Notes under the pieces: generated by a model
Databases searched by the model: none
What the model saw: only the letters and a program-made list of their open reading frames with translations
What the model was told of the DNA's origin: nothing
Position numbers and translations under genes: made by a program
Assembly (NCBI GenBank): GCA_022482495.1
Contig: JAKVPA010000007.1
Coordinates: forward strand, 62,001 to 126,000
Direction of reading: 5' to 3'
DNA from: Sphaerochaeta sp.
GTDB lineage: Bacteria; Spirochaetota; Spirochaetia; Sphaerochaetales; Sphaerochaetaceae
Length of the DNA: 64,000 nt
Shown here: positions 56,946 through 64,000 of the stretch, in pieces
Position numbering within the stretch: the first letter of the stretch is position 1
Layout of the letters: every line of letters starts with the position of its first letter

Positions 56946-57590
56946 CTATCTGATTATCTGGGTCGCATCTGTAAAAGTTTGATACTTCAAGAATTGCTTT
57001 CCCTTCATGGATATCCACGAGGAAGCATATGCAGGCTCGAGGGATTGGAGTGAATCTCGGAACTGTTGAAATCCCCCATATTCCTTTTCATCCCCTGCAA
57101 CTACAACAAACGGAACCGTTTCAGCGATGTACCGGATTTCACAATGAAAGAGTCTATCATTATAAGGCGTTCTCGCTATGGGGCACCAAAAAGCAAAATA
57201 TCCCGTGTTTTTCCTACAATAAATCCATGGCCCATCGGAAAGAACTTCATCAAACCTTTCACTTGGCAAGTAAGCATGGACAAAATGAACAGGATAATTC
57301 TGGGGGATATGATAGATTCCAGCCAAGAGGGCCCCTTCTTGTTTCAATGCAGGGAAAACACCGTTACCATGCCAATACCCAGGCCGTAAACTTGAATCCT
57401 CACAGGTTGTTCCAGGATGATTCATAAAGAAAACAGCATCCGAGGAGAGTGCAACATACCACAAATGTTGTTGGTATCCATAACAACCACTTTGAAAACT
57501 CTTCTGAGCCCTATTACCGCAATATGTTTAGACTCATTGTCCCCTACATCGGCATCGATGAAAAGAATTGAAATTCAATGTTTTACCCAA
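56946..57590 (-). pseudogene. Remnant of a polysaccharide-utilisation protein (C-terminal part)
   Basis: The minus strand encodes an intact last 190 or so residues (to 57527) with GYQQHLWYVAL, FMNHPGT, SLRPGYWHGNG and WIYCRKNTGYFAFWCP. These resemble the C-terminal region of large sugar-lyase or glycosidase-associated proteins, but I cannot name the family firmly. Another frame continues upstream (FIDADVGDNESKHIAV) to about 57590, after which no coding continues. The 5' part of the gene is absent, so it is truncated as well as frameshifted. It shares the low GC of the adjoining GH28 gene. Confidence 0.55.
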
Positions 57591-57699
57591 CTACCCGAAT
57601 TTGAAGGAACCAAATACACCTTTTCGAAAAAGCTAAGGTTTTTCTCAAATCTCCTATGGTTGATTTTGCCTATATCAGACCGAGGAATCATCCCTTTCC

Positions 57700-57728
57700 T
57701 TGCCACACCCCCCTCTCCTCGCTATGAT
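57700..57728 (+). promoter_or_regulatory. Promoter of the amino-acid permease gene
   Basis: TTGCCA is followed after 17 bases by TATGAT. Transcription would start about 12 bases before the ATG, just ahead of the GAGGAG ribosome site. Confidence 0.7.
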
Positions 57729-57746
57729 ACTCCCAGAGGAGTGAAG

Positions 57747-59079
57747 ATGCGTAGCACAGACGGCAAGCTCGGGCTTTTTGACAGTGTGCACCTGTTGGTC
57801 GGCGCCATGATCGGATCGGCGATCTTTTCCCTTTCCGGCATCACCATCCTGCAGGCCGGCCCCGCCTCAATCCTTTCCTGGATCCTTGGTGGCGTCATTC
57901 TGCTTGCCTACGGCCTGCAGACAGCGGAGTTGGCCTCACGATATCCCCAAAGCGGAGGCGTTTTTGCGTTTCCCGCCATTGTCCTTGGAAAAACCCGGGA
58001 GCAAGGCAGAGTCTGGGGATGGGTAAGCGCCTGGGCGTACCTGTTCGGATGCGTGGCCGGCGCAGCGTTCTCCGCCATTTACATCGGCATCTACCTCGGC
58101 GTGGCGTTCCCCCGCCTTGCCTCGCTACAGGTTCCCATCGCCATCATCTCCGTACTGCTCTGTGGCTACCTCAATATCGTCCGGTTCAAGATCACCAGCA
58201 GGGCGACGACGATCCTCACCGTATTCCTGGTGCTCGCCCTTTTGGTATTCTCCCTTTCCGTCTTTGTCAGCGGGAAATGGGACTCCACCCTTTTTGTTCC
58301 ATTCTTCACCCAAGGAAGCGGAGGAGCAACGGGATTTCTTGACGCGTTGCCGCTTGCCATGGTGGCCTATGGAGCCATCGTCTCCCTCTCCTTCCTGGTC
58401 GGGGAAGTCCACAACCCCGTACGGAACATCCCCCGGGCCATGACCATTGCCATGGTCATCGTCCTTGTCTTCTACCTGTCCGTCCTGGTCGCCACGTTGG
58501 GTGTCGTCTCGTCTTCCTACCTTGCCGACCATCCCGATCTCCAGTACACCCCGCTGTACGCGGCAGCGGCGCTGCTGCCCAGCCTGACCTTCCTGCCTCC
58601 GTTGATCTCCATCGCCGCCGTCCTGGCCTTGGTCACCACGATGATCGTCACCATGGCGCTGGCGTCCCATACGGTGTGCACCTGTTCGGAAAACGGGGTG
58701 CTCCCCGCAGTTCTCGGACGAACCACAACGAACGGGGTCCCTGTCGCCGCCACCATCATCATCACGGTGATCACCGCGATCTTCGCTGCCTTCCCCCAGT
58801 TGACGGACATTCTCATCAACTTCGGTGCGCTATGCAACGTCATCGTCGTCGCCATCGTCTGCATCACCGTCATGGCGTCGAGGAACCACCAACCTACCCT
58901 CTTGACGGATACGTTCCGTGCCCCAGGGGGTACCGCGCTTCCCATCATCACCCTTCTGGTTCTGGTCGCTTCCTACATTCCCAGCATTCTGCAGGGAGGA
59001 TGGAAACTCTGGGCCGTCACCGCCCTGTACTATGTGCTCGGAATGCTCCTGTACGGGAAAGCGGAGGCCTCTGTCATGA
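57747..59079 (+). CDS. APC-superfamily amino-acid permease
   Basis: The membrane protein of about 443 residues has 12 hydrophobic segments. It opens with GLFDSVHLLVGAMIGSAIFSLSG, carrying the GxxIGSGIF-like first-helix motif of the APC superfamily. Members import amino acids or exchange them for amines; substrate is unknown. ATG 57747 has GAGGAG upstream. As written, the frame runs on into the RibF-like gene. One extra G in GGCC at 59066-59069 would explain this: without it the permease ends in a TGA that overlaps the ribF ATG. I therefore place its end at 59079. Confidence 0.82.
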
Positions 59080-59780
59080 AAATCGCCTATGGCGTGTTCG
59101 ACGGGGTGCACCAGGGACACCAAGCGGTGCTCAAAGCACATCCCGATGTCGTCTACGTCCTGCCACCGGTAGGCAAGCCGGTGTTGACCACCAATGAAGA
59201 GAAACAAGAACTTCTTGCCACCTACGCCCCTTCACACTGCGACATCCGCTTCGTTTCCACGATTCCCTCGGGGGAACAGGACACCCCGATCTCCGTTTCT
59301 CCCGTCTTGTACGACGGACAGCCCATTACTTCAGAGCGCATCAAAGACGCCCTGAAAGACGGCAGAATGGAGGATGCCCTGGCAATGCTCGGACATCCCT
59401 ACACGATGCATGGCGTGGTCGTCTACGGCAAACAGCTGGGACGAACGGTGGGCATGCCCACCGTCAACCTGCAGTGCGCCCCGGAGAAGCTGGTCCCCTG
59501 CCATGGCGTCTATGGATCGGTCACCATCGTTGATGGCAAGCGATACCTCGGCGTGACCAGCATCGGGCTGCGCCCCACGGTGGACGACCGCCCGGACGTC
59601 ACCATCGAGACCTTCCTGATCCACTTCAACCAGGAACTGTACGGACAGCACATCGCCCTTGAAGTGGTCACCTACCTCAGACCGATCACCAAATTCCCCG
59701 ACCTCGCCGCCGTACGCCGCCAGGTGGATGATGATGTGCGCCTGTTCGTCCAGTACAACATCGAAAAGCATCTGATCTGA
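59076..59780 (+). CDS. ribF: Short RibF: riboflavin kinase with a reduced FAD synthetase domain
   Basis: The 234-residue product has the nucleotidyltransferase start YGVFDGVHQGHQ (HxGH-like site) and ITSERIKDAL, equal to the ISSTRIREAL motif of RibF. The riboflavin kinase domain follows with GKQLGRTVGMPTVNL, GVYGSV and the ending LRPITKFPDLAAVRRQVDDD. It makes FMN and perhaps FAD. The synthetase half is about 70 residues shorter than usual, so adenylation may be lost. GCGGAGG lies 8 bases before the ATG at 59076, which supports a separate start rather than a fusion with the permease. Confidence 0.83.
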   Translation: MKIAYGVFDGVHQGHQAVLKAHPDVVYVLPPVGKPVLTTNEEKQELLATYAPSHCDIRFVSTIPSGEQDTPISVSPVLYDGQPITSERIKDALKDGRMEDALAMLGHPYTMHGVVVYGKQLGRTVGMPTVNLQCAPEKLVPCHGVYGSVTIVDGKRYLGVTSIGLRPTVDDRPDVTIETFLIHFNQELYGQHIALEVVTYLRPITKFPDLAAVRRQVDDDVRLFVQYNIEKHLI

Positions 59781-59877
59781 CCAGCCACCGTGATTCTCAA
59801 GACCGTAGAAAGAATATGCATATCAAAGGCTATACGACAGGAATATGCAGTTTTAAGGGAATATGTGTTTCTGGAGA

Positions 59878-59918
59878 GAAAAGAAAACGCCCCGAATCCC
59901 TATCGGACCCGGGGCGGA
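59878..59918 (-). terminator. Intrinsic terminator of the SDR gene
   Basis: On the minus strand CGCCCCG pairs with CGGGGCG, with further GTCC/GGAT pairing inside, and is followed by TTTTCTTTTCTC. Confidence 0.8.
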
Positions 59919-59940
59919 ATGACACGTAACGATACCACGC

Positions 59941-60687
59941 TCAGATGGCTGTGGCCCCACCATCAATGACCAGTTCCGAACCACTCATGAACGAAGATTC
60001 GTCACTGGCAAGGAACACCACGCCGTTGGCGATCTCCGTGGCGCTCGCGGCACGCTTCATCGGGATGATCGCGCTGGCGATCTTGATGAATTCGTCCTGG
60101 CCCTCGGTCATTTCCGTCATGGTCAGCCCGGGATGCAGACTGTTGACCCGTACGTTGTATTCCCCAAGTTCCGAGGCCAGCGCCTTGGTGAACAGGCGTA
60201 CCGCGCCCTTGGAAGCGCTGTAGGCGGTCAACAACGGAGACCCGACGATTCCACCGATGGAGGACGTGTTGATGATCGAACCACACTTTTGCTTGACCAT
60301 GTACGGCACGACCAGCTTGCACGACTCAAAGTAACTTCTCATGTTGAGGTTCTGGATCTTGTCGTACTCATCCATCGTCAATTCCAAAAACGGCTTGAAC
60401 ACCGAAACTCCCGCATTGTTGAACAGGACGTCGATCCTTCCATACTTCTTGATCGTCGCGTCGACGATGTGCTGCAGATCGGCACTCTTCGTCACATCCG
60501 TCTGGATGAATTCCACTTCATATCCGCTGTTTTTCAGTTGGGTCTCAAACTCCTTGCCTTTTTCCGCCCTCCGGGCTCCAAAGACGATCCGTCCTCCTTC
60601 CTCGGCGAGCCGAGCTACCGCGGCCCGACCGATTCCGGACGTCGCCCCCAACACCAGACATACTTTTCCTTGTACTCTCTTTCCCAT
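59941..60687 (-). CDS. Short-chain dehydrogenase/reductase (classical SDR)
   Basis: The 248-residue protein has the classical SDR layout: nucleotide motif GATSGIGRA (residues 14-22), NNAGVS, catalytic Ser in INTSSIGG, YSASK with the Tyr-Lys pair, and HPGLTMTEM, ending in SELVIDGGATAI. Arg residues after the second strand (GARRAEKG) favour NADP(H). Substrate cannot be assigned. It is monocistronic, with a terminator. Confidence 0.9.
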   Translation of the reverse strand: MGKRVQGKVCLVLGATSGIGRAAVARLAEEGGRIVFGARRAEKGKEFETQLKNSGYEVEFIQTDVTKSADLQHIVDATIKKYGRIDVLFNNAGVSVFKPFLELTMDEYDKIQNLNMRSYFESCKLVVPYMVKQKCGSIINTSSIGGIVGSPLLTAYSASKGAVRLFTKALASELGEYNVRVNSLHPGLTMTEMTEGQDEFIKIASAIIPMKRAASATEIANGVVFLASDESSFMSGSELVIDGGATAI

Positions 60688-61309
60688 ATTTTTTACCTTA
60701 TCATCTTCATTTCACGTGCATCAAAGAGTGAGAGGATGCATCACCTATTGTACCTAAGATCGTCATTTGGGCAGAAAACGTCCAGTGAAATGGAGTTGTT
60801 CCCTTCTGGATATCGTGGGTGGCTTGCGCGGAGAGGCAAATGATCGAAAACCGAAACGACGGGAAACACCGCAAGGCAAAACGCGTACGGGAAGGAAACT
60901 CTGGCCGATGTTCTTGCCCATATGGCGTCATCAATCTGGCTCGCCACTTCCCAAGGGGAAAGGCCAATCGATGCATGCAATGGTTTCTCTCAGGGGAAGA
61001 CACGCTTGGCGCGATGTGTTGACGGGAGCAAGCCAATACAACAAGGCATCTTTCAGCGATGGAACAAAGCGCCATGGACGCAACGGCTCTGAACCACGTT
61101 TTTGCTGCACCATCAATGATCGGGATAGCTTGTTCATACGCTGATGAACAAGAAAATGACAGACCCGATCACCCCAAAGAATGCATCTTCCCAATGGCAT
61201 ACCAAGAGAGACCTTTTTCCTTCAGGTCTTCCGATACTCCCTTGTTCCGTGAGAAAAAGACCCAAGAGGGGGACATGAAGACTTCATGGCTCTTCATGCC
61301 CCCCGTTGA
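60688..61309. other. Gene-poor gap between SDR genes
   Basis: About 620 bases hold no reading frame that I find convincing on either strand. The short open frames are Arg-, Ser- and Pro-rich and overlap each other, as chance frames do. The right end holds a strong hairpin (61270-61306). I looked for transposase remnants and known structured RNAs and recognised none. Confidence 0.4.
61250..61306 (-). terminator. Probable terminator of the tandem epimerase operon
   Basis: GGGGG-A-CATGAAGA (61270-61283) pairs with TCTTCATGCCCCC (61293-61305), leaving one bulged A and a 9-base loop. On the minus strand it lies just past the operon's last stop codon. The T-rich stretch TCTTTTTCTC follows after several bases, so the form is not classic. 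Confidence 0.55.
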
Positions 61310-62840
61310 TCACACATCCAACTCCGACACGATCTTCGGATAGACCCGCTCTGGTTCATCGGCATCATGCAGCGGCGTCCATACCTGGGCGAAGAAACGG
61401 ATCGACCTTGGCGCGGGCGGCGTAGTTCCAGCTCTCCCGCTCACACTGCGGGCACCAATGCCCACCTTCCAGAACCAGACGGGGACTCGCCTCGAATTCA
61501 TGCCCGAACGCGCAGCGGAACTTCAGCTTTCCCTGCCAGTCCCCCTGCCGCATTGTTTCCGACAGGCATTCCCCACCCCGGAACCGCGCCGACCCCTCGA
61601 TGTCGGAAAGCGACAGGCTCTCCTCCGGTTTCGTCTCGTCGTATCCATGATCCAGACGGATGACATGATCCCAGTCGGTGAAGTGCTTCATGTCATTCAC
61701 GTCATCAGGGAGTTCTTCCCAGTGCTTCCGGCTTCCCCAGTAGGCGTCGATCTGCGGCTCCAGGTTCTCTTCGATGAAACGCACCGTCCCATGTTCCGTC
61801 CGAGCCAGCTGCAGGAACTGTTTCTTGATGGCGTTCCCCATCATCCGCTGTCCTCCCGGGAGTTTGCACAAGAAGCGGGAAATTCCTCTGAAGGCCCCAA
61901 GGTTCTTCAGATAGATGTCATAGAAGTACTGCATCGAATCGTGGCGGAAGTGCAGATACCCTTCCAGTTTGTCCGAATCCAGATAATACTGCCCATGGAA
62001 GTTCCGCGTTGCGTACCATTTGGGGTTGATCACATACTTCATGTCGGTGAACCCCATTGCGCCATACATGATGCGATCCATCGAATAGGTATCGACACGG
62101 CACCCTTCTCCCCCACCGATGTTGTAGATATGGCCCCAAAACGACTCAGGGAGCTTGCCGGTGACATCATACAGCGCAAGATTCCTCAACAGAGTGCCGG
62201 AATCCCGGTCAGAGACATACTCCAGCACGTTGTCCAGACAGTTGTGGAACATGATGGCATCCTGGATCCTGCTCATCGCCGGCCCCATGATGCCGGTCTG
62301 CCTGAGGCTGACCCAGTATTTCAGTCCGGATTCGATCAACAGACGCTCAGCGGCCACCTTGGAGACGGCATAGTAGTCGAACATGCTCGGCTTGATAGGG
62401 TCTCCTACCCGCCCCCAATGGATGGGAGGCATCCGGTCCCCCGTCTCGGCGATCGTCCCGATGGCGGCCAGCTTCACCGAGTCGGTCCTTCCCTGTTCCT
62501 GGATGGCGCCGATCAAATTCCGCATCGAACCGTAGTTGATCTTCATCGCCTGCTGGGGATGGTAATCCGCCGCAGGAGAGACGAAAGCGGCCACATGAAG
62601 GATCAAATCGGCTTCCTTCACGCAGGCATACACGTCCTGGTAGTTGGTCAGGTCTCCCCAATGGATGATCAAGTTCGGATTTCCGGCAAACCGCTCCAGC
62701 TTCTTCCGGTTCTGCTCGGAATCACGCACCAGAATCACGACGTCCTGGTAGGCGCCGTCCTTCAAAAGCTCCTGCAACCCTACCATTCCCATTCCACCGG
62801 TAGCACCGGTCAAAAACACTCGTTGTTTCTTCATGTTCAT
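61310..62840 (-). CDS. NAD-dependent epimerase/dehydratase with C-terminal zinc finger, one frameshift
   Basis: The product of about 509 residues has an extended-SDR Rossmann start (FLTGATGGMGMVG), YYAVSK with the Tyr-Lys pair, and a long C-terminal extension. That extension ends in RCAFGHEF then HWCPQC (Cys443, His447, Cys463, Cys466), a treble-clef-like zinc site. As written the frame ends early. Removing one base from the AAA run at 61395-61397 extends it by about 18 residues to the stop at 61310. It overlaps the upstream epimerase-like gene by 4 bases. The joined reaction is unknown. Confidence 0.75.
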
Positions 62841-63850
62841 TCTCCTCTCATCCCTACCGTCTCGACCCGTTTCTCCATCACATCAACACAAAGCTTGATG
62901 GATTCCCCGATGGCTTTCTCCATATCGTCCGGCAACACCCAAAGCGGCTCGCACCCAAGGGACTTGTCGATGAACAACTCGGCGCATTGGATGTCAGCCA
63001 ACTTCGCGAGGTTCAGTCCGCCATCAATATGATGGGCCTGCTGTTGCTTTCTCAACCGCTTCCCCGCCAACGTGAACATCCAGTCCGGTATGGTGATGAT
63101 TTTCCGTCCTGGAACGCCAAGGTAGCGTTGGATGATGGCAAGAAGCTCCTTCCACCGCATGTTGTACCACCCGATGGGATAGCAGTTGCCACCCCGGTTC
63201 CGTTCCACCGCTCCGGCGACAGCCTGGGCGACCTGCGTGACGGTGACCATAGTCGTTCCACCACGGGGATAGAACGTGGCGAGCTTCATCGAACGGATAT
63301 ACTGCACCAAAAACACCCACACCGGCTTTCTTCCCGGTTGCGTGCCAAAGATGTACGGGAGTTCCAGAACCGCCACATCAAACTGGTCATCGGCAAACGA
63401 GAGGCACACATCCTCCTGCTCCCTGCGGCTTTTGATGTACGGATGCCAGGAGGAAAGCCGTTTCTCCGGCCAGAGTTTGTCAAAATAGGCGAAGTAGGAT
63501 CCCAGGACGACGACATGCTTCACTCCCTGCTTCTTCGCAAGAGGAAGCAAACGCTTCAGGGGATCGATGTTGTATTTCCGGTACAGGTCGGCGATCGGGG
63601 CGGGACCCTCGACCCGTTCATCCACACCGGCGGCAAAGATGAAGCCATCACAACCGGACAAACATCTGGCGAGCTCGTCATCGCTCATCTCAAGGTAGTT
63701 TGCGAATGTCAGGTGCAACCCATTGGGCAACACGGCGCCTTGCGGCAACGGGGGCAACGCCACCGATGAGACCTGATGGCCCCGGGCGATGAGCTCTGCC
63801 GCCGCCGCGCTTCCGAGGAGTCCTGTTCCGCCGATCATGAACACGTTCAT
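62837..63850 (-). CDS. NAD-dependent epimerase/dehydratase family protein
   Basis: The 337-residue protein has the extended-SDR nucleotide motif GGTGLLGSAAA (residues 6-16) and a fold typical of NAD(P)-binding epimerases, with VVVLGSYFAYFD and YIKSRREQE in the catalytic region. The Tyr-x3-Lys motif is altered to YIKSR, so it may be a binding or reductase variant. ATG 63850 follows GGGAG; the frame extension to 63892 lacks a ribosome site. It is coupled to the zinc-finger epimerase downstream by a 4-base overlap. Confidence 0.78.
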   Translation of the reverse strand: MNVFMIGGTGLLGSAAAAELIARGHQVSSVALPPLPQGAVLPNGLHLTFANYLEMSDDELARCLSGCDGFIFAAGVDERVEGPAPIADLYRKYNIDPLKRLLPLAKKQGVKHVVVLGSYFAYFDKLWPEKRLSSWHPYIKSRREQEDVCLSFADDQFDVAVLELPYIFGTQPGRKPVWVFLVQYIRSMKLATFYPRGGTTMVTVTQVAQAVAGAVERNRGGNCYPIGWYNMRWKELLAIIQRYLGVPGRKIITIPDWMFTLAGKRLRKQQQAHHIDGGLNLAKLADIQCAELFIDKSLGCEPLWVLPDDMEKAIGESIKLCVDVMEKRVETVGMRGE

Positions 63851-63906
63851 AGGCACACTCCCTGTTGCATCGAAGACACCCAGCGCACACACTGCCAGAC
63901 GCCCCT

Positions 63907-63935
63907 ATCATACGGACACTGTGTCGGTTATACAA
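63907..63935 (-). promoter_or_regulatory. Promoter of the tandem epimerase operon
   Basis: On the minus strand TTGTAT (63935-63930) is followed after 17 bases by TATGAT (63912-63907). The -35 matches only four of six consensus bases. Confidence 0.5.
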
Positions 63936-64000
63936 CCACCTGATGGGCTTCAGCCTTAACCTCATGGGGAAGACACCCGTCCTCAGGACTTGAACGATTG

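Noticed and set aside
60688-61309. Possible transposase remnant
   Set aside because: No frame on either strand shows a DDE or other transposase motif, and no target duplication or terminal repeat could be seen.
1-64000. CRISPR arrays, integrase attachment sites, replication origin
   Set aside because: No regularly spaced repeats, no integrase gene, and no DnaA-box cluster or dnaA/dnaN genes were seen.

Overview
The window is about 64 kb of fairly GC-rich bacterial chromosome and most resembles a spirochaete of the Sphaerochaeta group (family-level inference). The main reasons are solute-binding proteins whose signal peptides end in AG/GG-S-E type sequences (MVFGAGSSET, FAGGASETPAP, WAGGSKEAG), the wealth of ABC and TRAP importers, an outer-membrane barrel protein, and a heterotrophic fermentative gene set. 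There are no rRNA genes, no CRISPR array and no complete insertion sequence. One tRNA gene (Gly, CCC anticodon) is present.

Layout. 0-6 kb: the cut end of a sugar-ABC ATPase gene, a small outer-membrane-like protein, an EFR1-type flavodoxin/ferredoxin, a lipoprotein, pyridoxal kinase, tRNA-Gly and a large Wzi-like outer-membrane protein. 6-16 kb: CstA, a UgpBEA-type carbohydrate importer without its own ATPase, nicotinate phosphoribosyltransferase, an exporter-type ABC protein, and a UgpC/MsmX-type ATPase that probably powers the importer. 16-28 kb: aspartate kinase, a MATE exporter, a YesM/YesN-type two-component system co-translated with a DctP-like lipoprotein and followed by a TRAP transporter, then a DrrAB-type ABC exporter. 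28-34 kb: fructose-bisphosphate aldolase, phosphofructokinase, exopolyphosphatase, polyphosphate kinase and thiol peroxidase. 34-44 kb (minus strand): a dipeptide importer operon ending in two M20 peptidases, preceded by formate-tetrahydrofolate ligase. 44-48 kb: a LytTR/GHKL two-component system, a phosphoesterase lipoprotein and a NUDIX protein. 48-54 kb: a MarR-type regulator and sufCBDSU in one operon. 54-64 kb: a lipoprotein with three predicted covalent-FMN domains, a low-GC island with a GH28 glycosidase and a broken neighbour, an amino-acid permease with RibF, and three SDR-family proteins, one with a C-terminal zinc finger.

The most interesting biology is (1) the suf operon, led by a MarR-family gene whose product carries a C-terminal CX3CX7C cluster and whose promoter has a perfect 8-bp inverted repeat at the start site, suggesting a self-regulating Fe-S sensor; (2) the triple-FMN lipoprotein; (3) a terminator-like hairpin placed within tens of bases of the start site of the dipeptide-importer operon; and (4) the co-translated kinase/regulator/binding-protein set in front of the TRAP transporter.

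A caution applies throughout. At least 15 otherwise intact conserved genes are interrupted by single-base shifts in short homopolymers, several at GGCC. They look like sequence errors rather than decay. For those genes I give the span of the restored gene. The apparent permease-RibF fusion is most likely a product of the same effect.
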